Positions 34,627 through 46,800 of a stretch of DNA of 64,000 bases are shown here, piece by piece. The notes beneath the pieces were generated by a model. It did not search any database and was not told the DNA's origin. It worked only from the letters and a program-made list of their open reading frames with translations. The stretch covers positions 50,386,494 to 50,450,493 of the forward strand of contig NC_053045.1 of assembly GCF_003473485.1 (NCBI RefSeq), given 5' to 3'. Both the position numbers and the translations under genes were made by a program. Source of the DNA: Medicago truncatula (Eukaryota; Streptophyta; Magnoliopsida; Fabales; Fabaceae). The number at the start of each line of letters is the position of its first letter. Within the stretch, counting starts at the first letter, position 1.

Positions 34627-36770
34627 GTCAATCATATATTGGTTGGTTACACACATATGTGCCCATAGGGCCGGTCGGCACAAGGGTCGAGCAACCAAAC
34701 AAAGACTTTAGACCTCACAAAAAAATATTTTTAACAAAAGAGAAAAGGCCTTAAATTTTTTTTGTTCATGAACTATATTTTTCTCTTTCCAATAAAGAAG
34801 ATCAAGTCTCGATTAGTTCTCATCAATTTCCATTTTGAAAGAAGCTTCCCATCAATTTTCAAATGCTACCTTTTTTTCGTTTACCCATCTTCATATTTAC
34901 TGCCTTCAACTCTTCTCATTGTATTTTATATTTCATTTCGAACTAGGCCAATACCCATTTCCTCAACGAATCAGATCTTCTCGAGTCATTAGCTCACCTA
35001 CTGACCATCGTTCGGGTTCTCCCTAAATACACCAAATTGAGGCCACCCAAAGTAAATTAGACCGTCCATAATCGTAGTAGTTAAGTTGAAACTACAATTC
35101 ATGTGGAGAAGAACTCTTTTATAAATATTGATTGTGGTTTCAACCCAACTACTATTTTAGATTTTCTTCCCTGAATCGTTTGAGTAACTACAAACTATGA
35201 ATACCTTTGAACAAAATAGTTAGGCTAATGTCATGGTCACTAATTCTCTTCAACGATTACCCCTCCCTGATGTCTTAGGTGAGTTGTACCCCTTGAAGGT
35301 TTACGAACATCAAAGTAAGTAACAATTATTATTAGTTTATGTCTAAATATAATCAATAATTGAGAAGTTAAAATGGGTCAAGCCAACAAAGTTATGGTTA
35401 ATAATCAATGTGACCTAAATCGATTTATGAACATTTGTCAATGCATAAAAATCATTAAGAACAATATTAAGTATTAACCGAATAAAATAGCAAAGTAATT
35501 GACGGAAATGCATAGAATTATTTAAAGTTACATAATCAAACAATTACAAAGAAGTTTCTCTTTCTTGACCTAACCCAAAGAGGAAAAACTACTCATAGCT
35601 TTTCTAAACACATATAAAGAAAATATGAATAAGAAAACTTGAGAAAAGGATCACCGGTTGATAATTATTTGGTTCCCGAATAGCTTCGGTCAAAAAGTAT
35701 TTTTCTATTGGTTGAGGGGTCAGTATTTATAGGCACTCATTTCTCTAAGTTTTATGGAAATTGTCCCATGATGCGACCTCGTGTTGTGAGGCTAATAGTG
35801 AGCATCTCTTTTGGTATGTTGTTCTATCTCACGATGTGAGGCTCATAGCCCGCGATGTGAGATAGATAGTATCGATCTCCTTGATTTCCAATTGTATTTT
35901 TGTGATGTGAGGCTCATAGCTCACGATGTGGGGCTCATAGCCCACAATTTGAGGTACACAGTAGTTGACTCGTTGATTTCTTCTTTCATTTATCCATTTC
36001 TTCTCACTAGAACGTTTGTAACAACTATTCCCCCAAGAATCATCAATGATAAACTTGTAAAAAGCATTGTTCAACCACGTAGTTGTCTGGTTCGGGTAGA
36101 TTTTCATGTCTTCAAGGCATTTTTCCTCCTTTTATCTTTTCATGACTTTTTGAACGCTTTTTTACAAGATTCGACTAAAAGAAACATAAACTGCATACTT
36201 TTATCCTAAAATGACACTAAAGTCCCTATATGATTTCTTGTCATTAGGTGCTCCCCATTAAAGCTTAATTTCATGGATATCACCCCTTACTACACTTTGG
36301 TGAGTGGTGATAAGGGAAAATAACCCCTCCTCTACAAGGATGAAAAAAATATATGTTTGAGAGTTATGTGTTTTTAGAGTTTTGGTAGGCTAAGTCTAAT
36401 TGTTGATGTATATTTAGTGTATTTATTTTAAATCATTAATATGAAATAGCCTTTTGAGTTGACTACCATATCTTTCTAAACTTTTATAAAAATCAAACTC
36501 AAGTGTAAAAATAAATCTACCTCGGATAACATGTAAGACCTGAGCTGAAATGTTTGGACAGTCATACTTAGACTTTGCAAAACTTAACTCAATCTATCCT
36601 ATTTCTACTCGTAGTTGATATACAGGCGGATGTGACTAGATTCATTAATTTTTTTTTACTTTTTTTTAATAAATAATGTATTTTTTCACTATATCGATGA
36701 TTGAATATTATCTATTTAAATTCAAATTAAAAAAATTAATTAAAGTTAGACGACCATTTTTTTTCTTTCT
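34627..36770. other. Spacer with a GATGTGAGGCTCATAG repeat cluster
   Basis: No supported gene. At 35770-35960 a short motif (GATGTGAGGCTCATAG or close) occurs about five times, with GCGATGTGAG variants. The open frame at 35811-36209 arises from this repeat. The setting (TTTATAGGCACTCATTTC upstream) recalls an LTR but no element can be delimited. Confidence 0.45.
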
Positions 36771-36779
36771 CTAGGTTGA

Positions 36780-36960
36780 TTTTTTGTTGTTAATCCTCCG
36801 ATTCTTAGAGGAAGGGGACCTGGAAATATGGAGTGGTCGTGAGGTAAGTATAGTTTAATAGAAAAATTGTTTCGCCTAAGAATCGAACCTGAATTCTCCC
36901 AAACGATTCATCATTTGATGAAGTTCATTAACCATTTGAGCTAAATCACTTGATTATGTG
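36780..36960 (-). mobile_element. tRNA-derived SINE
   Basis: Minus strand: box A TTTAGCTCAAATGGTTAA near 36945 and a good box B GGTTCGATTCT near 36882, the right spacing for a tRNA-derived RNA polymerase III promoter. The downstream unit continues to about 36780. No clear target duplication. Confidence 0.6.
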
Positions 36961-36977
36961 TTGAATGCTTTGAAATG

Positions 36978-37121
36978 ATATTTGTATAATTATTTTGGGA
37001 CGACTTTTAAACAACTCTCTCTTTCATACTCTCATTGTATTCTCATTCTCTTTTCCTCTTTCAATCTCTATTATTTTTAACCAACAAAAAGAAAGTCGTC
37101 ACAAAATAGTTATACAAATAT
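36978..37121. mobile_element. 144-bp MITE with ~30-bp terminal inverted repeats
   Basis: Left ATATTTGTATAATTATTTTG then GGACGACTTT; right end is its near complement (AAAGTCGTC, AAAATAGTTATACAAATAT). The inside is CT-rich. The ends resemble those of the MITE at 52864-53183. Confidence 0.75.
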
Positions 37122-38599
37122 ATTTATTCTTTTTTTACTTGTATCTCTTTTTGAACAAAAAGTGCTCTCTAATCTTTTCTTTGGGTACAAAAGAGGGCCA
37201 AAAGGCCCTACTTTGTTTTATTTAAACACATTAGAAAAAACTAGCAGTTAGATCAATCCAATAGTCACCTACTTTCAACCAACCTAAAAAATGCAAGGAA
37301 AAAACAAAATGCTTACTCTATTTGCCTTATCGTCATTTGAAATGATATAGTGTGATGTGATTTATTGTTGTTTTTTCTCTCCATTTATCTCAACCCATTC
37401 CTTATTTTGTTATATACCATTTTGGCTGAAAGTTATTATGTTAGAGACTTATAGTATTACTCTTTAAATAGGTTGGCATACCATCATTATTCAAAAAAGG
37501 CTGGCATGGCATCTTCACCAATTTTATAGCAACCTTTAATAAATCTCATGTACAAGTATGATAGGATCTGTTTATGAGAGCGTTGTTGCGTATGGACAAA
37601 GTTAATAGGAGTATTACTTAATTAAGTTTTGATTATTGCAGTTGACAAGTATTCATGACAAATTCTGTACACAGATCGTGCTATATGTTGGTTGAGTTGA
37701 GTGTGGAAAAAAAAATTACGATACAATTTTTTATAACACTTTTTTCGGTGTAGAAAGAATGAAAAACAGTTATTATTTTTATTGTGAATCAAGATGGAAT
37801 GGTCCTGAGAAAAGACGAGTTCATACTCCATTTAGGCTAAGCTTCATTTACTCTATTTAGGGTTTGGATGCAAGACACGTGGCAAAAAAATATCTAACGA
37901 TTGAGATTTTAAAATATTTGTTTAATAAAAATACATAATAATAAAAAATAAATCATGTTCCCTTCTTCTCTCATTTAGCCAACCAGTCGTTAACATACCC
38001 TCCCGTCTAATGCGAATTGCTTAACGGATTTGGCCTTCTTCTAGTCCGAAACAGCAACCGTTGTTGTATCAAGATTAGATGTTAAATGCAATTCATTATA
38101 GTTGGAGAATTAGTTGAATCTGAACTCGAGTCAGAGTTCTATTTCTTATATGGTATTGTTGAGTTTTGAATCACAATTAGGATTTTAGAATTATGAAGTT
38201 TTATTTATTGTTATGTTAGTCATCGTAACCATGTGGTAACAAACACTTGGAACTTAATTGATGTCCTTAAATTTTTTACTATATTCAGATTTTAATAGCA
38301 AACTTTTTCATTTATTACAAATTTGAATTCAATCGGTCCAATTCATTTCACTCTATTATGTTTCTAATCCCTTTCGATATAAAGTTACAAAAAAAAAACT
38401 AAAAAATCTTTCTAAATTTGAACCAAATATTTTTTGTTACAGGGACGTAAGTTTTAAATACACATGATCAATGAATTGCCTCGTCAAACTTGTCGTGGTT
38501 CAACAATAACAACGACAAAAATTAGTTGTATAGGTTCAGATTAAAAAGTATATTTTTTTTTATAAAAAACTAATATGAATTATGTGTTTTTTGAAACAG
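37122..38599. other. AT-rich spacer
   Basis: I see no gene, RNA or repeat that I can support here. Confidence 0.5.
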
Positions 38600-38607
38600 T
38601 ATCCAGT

Positions 38608-39101
38608 CAGTGGCGGAGCAAAAAAAAAAATTAGGGTGGACCACCTAAATAAACTATAATATATAAAATAAATTTATGTTGTAGTGTGCATCAAATATAA
38701 AGTTGAAAAAAAATAAATTAAACAACATATATTTAAAATTTAAAATAATTCTCTACGCATTCCAAAATACTTGAAAACATATAAAATAGAATCAAAATTA
38801 ATACTTACATTAACTTCTCATTCAAGTTTCAATATAAATATTCATGCTATATTTAGAATTAATGTCTTAAAATTAACGTATTATACACTTCTCAAATAAA
38901 TGAAATATCAATCATTTGATGAGATCCAAATATATATTTGTTCTTAAAGTAAACAAATCACGAAACATACACGTGGTACGTGGAGGTGAAGATAATTGGG
39001 TAGGCCAGCTTGAAGTTTGTATTTAAATTTAGTGGTATATTTATACTTACACATGTATAAAAAAAAATTGGGGGGTGGACCGTGGCCCACCTCCACCACT
39101 G
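38608..39101. mobile_element. hAT-type non-autonomous element, 494 bp
   Basis: Starts CAGTGGCGGAGC and ends with the complement of CAGTGGTGGAGG. Flanked by 8-bp direct repeats with one mismatch, TATCCAGT (38600-38607) and TATCCAAT (39102-39109), as expected of hAT transposition. Interior is AT-rich and non-coding. Confidence 0.8.
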
Positions 39102-39364
39102 TATCCAATGATTGAAATGGCAGGGTTGTCTGCAAAAAACACTTCAACACTTAAGTTAGTATGTGAACTATATAGTATAAGAATAGAAGAGGCAATGGAT
39201 CCTACTTTGGAGGACTTTTTGAATCCTCTTATGCATGTGAAGGAAGAAATCCTTCAAATGATGGTACAATGTCTTTGGTTGACGATTATAGAAGATGGAT
39301 TTTGTATCCGTCAAGCTTTACGTATCGAATGGGAGGGAGATGTTTTAGAGGTGTCATTTAGCTT

Positions 39365-40239
39365 GGACCTGTGTAAATATTGGTCCATAATGGACCAATA
39401 TTTATAACCATTGGATTATATATAAGCACAATAACACAATACACCTCACACATCTAATTATTTTCTTTACTCTCTCTAAAATAGTTTCTTGCCTTCTCTC
39501 TCTTTCTGTAATTTTAATATTCAATCTTCAATTGTTATCAATTTAAACTCATCGTTTTCAATCAATATTTAGAATTTAATAATTTATCATATCTTTTATA
39601 TTATAATATTAAATTAATATTTACTCACAAAAAAAATTATATTTATTTTCATTTACTTAAACATAGCAATGAAAAACTTTTTTATTATAAAAGATAGCAC
39701 TGAAGTATGAACGGTTAGAGAATTTATTATTTATTATTACTGCTATTATTATTATTTTTGAAAGGATAATATGACTATTCTACAAAAACAACGAAAAAAA
39801 ATAAATAATTGATAACCGTAATTGAATTATAATTTTTAGGTAACAATAAAAAGTATCTTTTTTCTTTAAAAAAAAATGTACTTTTTCTCCCATTTGTAAA
39901 AAAAAATGTCCTATCTCCTTATAAAAAAACTTGTACGTTTTCGTAAAAATAAAATAAAATAACAATATTCTGACCAACAATAACCGTAACAAATTCGTAA
40001 AAAAAAAGTGTAAATACCAACAACAAAAATTACTGTACAAAATTTTTCAAAAAAAAATTACCGTAAAAATATGTAATATTTTAAATTATCATAATTATAA
40101 AGGGTGAAAATGATTTTTTTTATAAAATTATAAGGGAAGATGGATTAGAGTGTGTATAGACCATGATAAAATTTAAGGGTTTATATAATCTAATCATTGA
40201 AAAAATTGATCCATCATGAATCAATATTTTCATGGGTTC
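39365..40239. mobile_element. MITE-like element with ~60-bp inverted ends, 875 bp
   Basis: Left end has AAATATTGGTCCATAATGGA and AACCATTGGATTATATA; the right end carries the complement with scattered changes (TATATAATCTAATCATTG, TTGATCCATCATGAATCAA). Each arm has its own small palindrome around TGGTCCAT/ATGGACCA. The middle is almost pure AT. Target duplication not clear. Confidence 0.7.
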
Positions 40240-43200
40240 ATTTTATACGGAACCTGTTATAGATTCGTTGATAGTATGAATCTACCAAGTCGATGTGTAA
40301 GCAACTTGGTTCGGGTTTGAGTAGATTAAACCTAGTTTTGAATCAAGGACCGACGAACAAAACCTTTTGAACATATATCAGAATGAGACTTCAGTTATTC
40401 TTATATATATTATTATTAAAAAAACACTAACAAGTTTCATGATTCCTTCCTTCAAAAAAAAGTTTCATGATGTGATGCATCAACATCTAGATCCTAGCAT
40501 TCATGTGAATAACGTTGTTTAACCACTATGGTCAACAACTTGAAAAAAATAAAACCACTATAGTCAACTACAAAATATTAAGGTCCTTAAGCACATAATA
40601 ATTATTATTTTTGATATATTGTAATTTTGTTTAATAGATGAAATTATAGTAACCATTTAAAACTCACATATAAATAGAAAAGTTGAAGTTTGAACTTCAT
40701 CGTGATCTTTTATAAAAAATTTATATCATAATATTTATATAAAAACATATTTTCTTCTTTAAAGATTTTTTTGACTCAATTTATTTTAACTAAATTCTTT
40801 GAAGAATAGATATTTGTGAATAGATATCCGGCAAAAATAAACGAAGAAATTATGTTGTCATTAAAAAAATAAAAATAGTAACTAGATTTTTAAGAATCTC
40901 CTTGTCTACTTAAAAAAAATATGAATCTCCTTGTAACAAAAAAGACTTCTAAAAGAAAAAGGTTCTTAAGAATCTGAAATAGTATTTTTAAGTATGTATA
41001 TTTGTTAGAAGTATTTTTGAAAATGTCAATAACTTTTATTTACAATTTTTACTTTTCAATCGAACTCTGAATTATCTGAACCATTTTTTTTTATATTTGT
41101 TTACTTTTCGACCGAACCTGAATTACATGAAGCCTTTTTTCCTAAAAAACCGAAGGGTTAATTTTGTTTTTATTTGTTCCAGACTAGGCCTTCGTCCACA
41201 CAGACGGCACAACAAGCATAAAGCACAAAAGGCCCACCGATCCAAGAGAGGTGTCAACGAGGGGTGCACAAGAAGCTCTGAGCGGCTTACGACACATAAG
41301 CATGCTTTGAAGCAATCTCTGCCATCAAACCCTTCACTAACAGTTTTTTATGATGACGTTGCAGATCACAAAGACCGTTGTCAACCTATTCGCCTATATA
41401 AGTGTGCCCTTGCATCACACACAAGGTATGATTCATTCACCATTTTTTTAGCACAAAATAAACTTTTTTCTTTTATTGACTTGAGCGTTGGAGTGTTAAC
41501 GTGCTTGCATGCACCATTATCCTCTCCCCTAGAAAGTTGCTCTCCTCCATGCTAAAACTCTGTTCTCCACCGCGACGGAGCCATTTCTACCAGAAAACCA
41601 CCACCAACAATTATTTGTTCTGCACCAGACATGACAATTTTAATGTTCAATTATTAATTATATTGAAACAATGCTATTATATTTTTAGAAGAAAAAAAAT
41701 GGGGTGCAAAATATAATAAAATTATGAATGTGGAACTATAAAAATATGAAACTTTTATTAATGATATAGTAGTACTCTAAAATAAATTAATATTATTTTA
41801 ATAATTAATTATAATATTTTAAATAAGGGATTTTCTATCATGTGCAAATTTGCACATGTTAAGAAATTTAATATGATAAATTTGTCTTGGAACTTGTGCA
41901 TTTTATATCAAATATATAACTTTTTTCCTCAAAAAAATTAAATATATAACTTTTTAATAAATAATTGATGTTTTTCAATAAAATGTTGCTACTCTTAGTT
42001 GCTTTAAGATGTGCAATATTGCATATGCTAGACAAAACCTTTAAATAATTAATGATTATATTATTATTATTATTATCATTATTATTATTAATGATATTGA
42101 CGTCTACACATACCCCAATGAGATTTAGCAGAAGTGGTTGGTGTGTAATGTATGTAAGTCTTGTAAAATATAAATACCGATATTAATTTGTACTCATAAA
42201 TATGTGTTATCATATAGATGTTTTTGGTTTCCACAGCGTCTGTTCATCAGAATTATTCATATTTGAGATACGCTACACTCTAAATATGGAAGTCTAACTT
42301 TTCTCAGTGGACCCAATTTGTCTAGTCAGCGTAACTTTTTTCTTTCCAAAAGGTCCTTGGTCAACATAATTTTTATATCTCTAAAGGAATTTGATTTGAT
42401 AGCAATAATTAAATAAATTAATTGAATGACAACACTCTTTTTAATATAATTGTGACAAGTGTGAGGTGTGTTAAAAGTCTCATACTATTTGAAAAAGTGG
42501 AGGTTGAACAATATGTAAGTGAGATGATCCATAAACTCGATGTCTTAAAATCCTGGGATAAAGTTGTAATGTCTAACTCAAGTTTGTGGTCGCTCTTGGC
42601 CTAATATAGATCTCCCGGACTTCCATCATGATCCAACGATGAATGGTTCGATTGATTCCTTGCGTCGAAAGTCTTCTTGACAATGGTCGTCAAGTTGCAT
42701 GTTCTGTTGAGTGAGGCCAATGACGATACAAATGCAAATGTATGTAAATGAAAAACTTTCGCTTGAGGGGAAAGATAATGTATGAAAGAACTAACGTTTG
42801 AGTGTGAGGTGAGTTCACATATTATTTAGAAAGATTGAGGCAGTACATATGTAAGATGACTCATAAACACAATGTCCTAAGGTTTTGAGTAAATATGTGA
42901 TATACAACTTATTTGTGTAGTTATTCTTAATCTAATGTAGACATTTTTGACCCAAATTGATGCGTGATGACCCTTTAAACATAAAATTGAACGTATAACC
43001 AAACATATATTTAGTGATGTTCAATATTTGACTGATGCAAAATACTTTTTGGTAGTGAAAAAAAGAAGTATTTTGATGCAAAATCTTTTTCTTTCAAGAT
43101 TTTAGGTTCGATATCCCCGACGTTAATTTGGATGGATTAATTTAACTTCTTAAAAGAAATCTATTGAAACAATTAATGAATAATCTTGTAATAAATTATT

Positions 43201-43600
43201 ATAAAATCAAAATTCCAATTTTTCAATTAAAAGTTATTCATTGTTCTTTAAAGTACACTCACGCCAAATGTAGTAATGAGATATTAATATCCGTCAAAAA
43301 GATATTGAAAGAAAATAAAACTTTTTTTCGGAATGAAATTGGAAACAAAACTTTAATTTTAACAAAAGCGAGATATTTGCCATACAAAAAAAGCAAAAAG
43401 GAAGATATTAACATGCTAAAATATAATTACACACAATCTTTTATAAAAAATCACATTAATTATAATAAGATATTAGATTTAGCATTATCTTTAGTCATAA
43501 GTGAAACGCTTTAGAAAACAAAAAATAAAAGACAAAAAAACAATTTGTTCTTTTCTTCTGTCATAAGATTGAGGAGAGAAAAAAAAAAAAAAAAAAAAAA
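40240..43600. other. AT-rich spacer upstream of CCS52A
   Basis: No supported gene. 41160-41430 is less AT-rich and has a TATATAAG-like box near 41392 after a TGACGTTG word; the frame 41097-41555 there has no recognisable domain. A diverged direct duplication lies at about 42455-42620 and 42798-42955 (see findings). The frame 43164-43514 is Lys/Asn/Ile-rich AT-driven sequence without known features. The first ~250 bp before 43600 belong to the CCS52A promoter. Confidence 0.45.
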
Positions 43601-43608
43601 AAAGTGTG

Positions 43609-43616
43609 TATATAAG
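43609..43616 (+). promoter_or_regulatory. TATA box of CCS52A
   Basis: TATATAAG just after a long A-run (43580-43603), 208 bp upstream of the start codon. Implies a 5' UTR of about 180 bp. Confidence 0.6.
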
Positions 43617-43823
43617 AAGAAGCTTGGGTGGTGCAAGAGTGAGGAAACAGTGTTGTGAAAGAGAAACAAAGAAACTCTCTTTCTTTCTCTCTGCACAATT
43701 ATCGAGTAGTGTTATTTTTTTTAATAAAAAATTAATTAATTTTTTTTTTTTTATATAAAAACTGAAGAGAAAATTCTTTTACAGCGTTATTTTTTTCCCG
43801 GGAAAAATTAACACAGCTCCGCC

Positions 43824-46800
43824 ATGGACGGAACCGGTAATCGAAATCCACCACCGACTTCCACCGTCGGAGATAATTCTCCACCGCCGGAGCCATCACC
43901 GGAGAGTCTCCGCCATGTAAGCCGTATGATCAACAGCAACCATTACACCTCACCTTCTCGAACAATCTACTCCGATAGGTTCATTCCGAGTAGATCTGCT
44001 TCGAAATTCGCTTTGTTTGATATCAATACTCCGACGGAAGGACGCGATGATAGTTCCAGCGCTTATACGACTCTTCTTAGAACGGCGTTGTTTGGACCGG
44101 ATGTTGCAGGTCCGGTTACGCCGGAGAAAACCGACTCGCCGTCGATGACATTGCCGAATAGGAATATTTTTAGGTATAAGACGGAGACGAGACAGTCCAT
44201 GCACTCGCTTTCGCCGTTTATGGATGATGATTTTGTTCCTGGTATTAATCATAGTCCGGTTAAGGCTCCTAGGAAGGTTCCTCGATCGCCTTATAAGGTG
44301 AATTTCATAAAAAAACTTATCTTTTTTTATTTTCTTTGATCTTTGTTTGAATGTTGTTGATTTAGGGTTTTGATTTTGATATAGGTTTTGGATGCACCTG
44401 CTTTGCAAGATGATTTTTATCTGAATCTGGTAGATTGGTCTTCACACAATGTGTTGGCTGTTGGTTTGGGTAACTGTGTTTATCTCTGGAATGCTTGTAG
44501 CAGCAAGGTGAGTTTTTTATCATATGATTTATGTGGTTGATTTCAAAATTTTCAATTTTTATGTGATTATGAGCTAGATGGTGTTTGGCTAGGAAGATTG
44601 TAACCTGAAAGTTTGTTTTTTTAATTGATTTATTTGATCTTGATATGGTTTATGCAGGTAACTAAATTATGTGATTTGGGGGTTGATGATTGTGTTTGTT
44701 CTGTTGGTTGGGCTCAACGCGGTACTCATCTTGCTGTTGGAACTAACAATGGTAAAGTTCAGGTAAGAGTTTATGTGCTAAATGTTGATCATAAATTAGG
44801 GTTTCCTAATGAGTGTATTTGATTGTATTTGTGGCAATTAGAGGTTTCTTTACGTTTTTTTTATTTGCTGTGATTTTCTTCTTGGGTTTTCCCTTGTCTG
44901 TTTTATTTTGCTTCCATATATTGTTCTTCTATTTCCCATTTGAAAGGAATACTTTTTCCCATTTGGGATGGACACGGCATTGGAATGATAACAGCATGTG
45001 TTATCTTACATTCTGAATAAGTGTTATAGCCATTTTTATCATTCTAAATGTGGTGGATTAACTGCTATTACTGATACTGAAACCCTAATTATTTGGTAAG
45101 CACGCCTTTTTCCTGATGACAGGGAGCTTCCTGTTCCTGGGTAGACTCTTAGACAGTTATATACCTTCTATATATGTCGTAACATACATAAGGCATATAA
45201 AAGGGTATATTATAATATTTAATGAATTTAATGTTTGATTATGCAATTATGTATACTGATACAATTATATGTTTTGATAGTTTTCCTTGATTAGCTCTTG
45301 TCGTGTATTTGCCGTGATGAGCTCTTGTCGTGTTGCTGTGTATTTGTCGTGATGTGCCGTGTTGTGTCGTGTTGTGCATTATGTCTATATTCATTCTATG
45401 TCATGTTGTGCATTGTGTCTATATTAATGCCGTGTCGTGTCGTGTCGTGTCGTGTTGTGCATTATGTCTATATTCATTCTGTGCCGTGTTGTGCATTGTG
45501 TCTATATTAATGCCGTGTCGTGTTGTGCATTATGTCTATATTCATTCTGTGTCGTGTTGTGCATTGTGTCAATATTAATGCCGTGTCGTGTTGTGTATTA
45601 TGTCTATATTAATGTCGTGTCGTGTTGTGTATTATGTCTATATTAATTGTTTATATCTGAACTTCATGACTCTTTACTCTTCTTGATCATCAAAGTTCTG
45701 TTACTATAAACTTGGGTCAATGGTGAACCGTATACCAGCTAACACATCTGGCATTTAATTTTATAATATTCACATGATTATAAGTTTCAATTATGTTTTG
45801 ATTCTCGGACATGTTGCTTTGTATAGGCTTCACCATTAACCCATGTGGCGCATGTCTCTCACATATGACCCATGTGGCACTCATGTTTCGATGTCAAACC
45901 CATTGGGTTAAAAAAATTTAGTAGTCAATACTTCGATACTAATTGATGTGGACTAGAACCAATCTTAAACACCAATATGATAAGAGGGGAGAGAGTCAGA
46001 GTCTTTATGATAATTCACCACTCGAACCAGCTGATGCATGAATCATGCTTCTGTTAGCTAATCATTTAATGAAATAGTTAATTAATTTATTGGTTCTGTA
46101 CTGTTTTTGCTGGAAGAAAAAAAAAATGAGACGGTTTCTGTATTACTTGTATAATCTGTCAGCTCAACTCAGTACCTCTGAGGTTCTACCAGATCTAGGA
46201 AATGCAGCCTTTTAATAAAAGCGGGTCTAAGCAACTTAGGATCTGGTTTTGGCAACTGGTACTAGCTTGATAGCTATCTACTGAGATAGTCTATACTCTT
46301 TAGGCAGGCTCTATATTTGACTTTTAACGCAGAACACTTAATTTGCTTGCTTGATTGAATCTTAACTGATCCATAAACCATACACATTCTCCCTCAAGAG
46401 TGTATATAGGATTACCCTGTTTTCGTTCTACCATAGGTATATAGAAAGTGCATCACTTCCATCTTAATATTCCTTTGGACTGCCTTCCCCATGAAAAGTT
46501 GGTATTTAGTTGATCTCTGCTTAACTGCTCTGGTATCAAAATATGAAATATGTCTATTTTCCCATTGCATCCCTGGAACTTGCGAAGTCTACTTATTCTT
46601 TTTTTTAGGGAAACTTTATGCTCTCTGTTTCTATGCTGCAAATTAACTCATGCCTTGTTTTTTACTATATCCATGTAGATTTGGGATGCAGCAAGATGCA
46701 AGAAGATAAGATCAATGGAGGGCCATCGGTTACGTGTCGGTGCCTTGGCCTGGAGTTCATCTCTTTTGTCTTCTGGTGGACGGGATAAGAATATTTATCA

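Noticed and set aside
34069-34634. 8-bp target duplication around the GATACG MITE
   Set aside because: ACAATCAA and GTCAATCA share letters only when shifted; not a convincing duplication.
39075-39407. 110-aa frame overlapping the end of the hAT element
   Set aside because: Starts within the transposon's terminal repeat and has no known family; chance frame.
41097-41555. 152-aa frame with a TATATAAG-like box nearby
   Set aside because: No recognisable domain and the box lies inside the frame; cannot be supported as a gene.
43164-43514. 116-aa Lys/Asn/Ile-rich frame
   Set aside because: AT-driven composition, no domain, no promoter; probably chance.
45298-45646. Three overlapping Cys/Val-rich frames in CCS52A intron 3
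   Set aside because: Produced by a stop-free 34-bp minisatellite, not protein coding.
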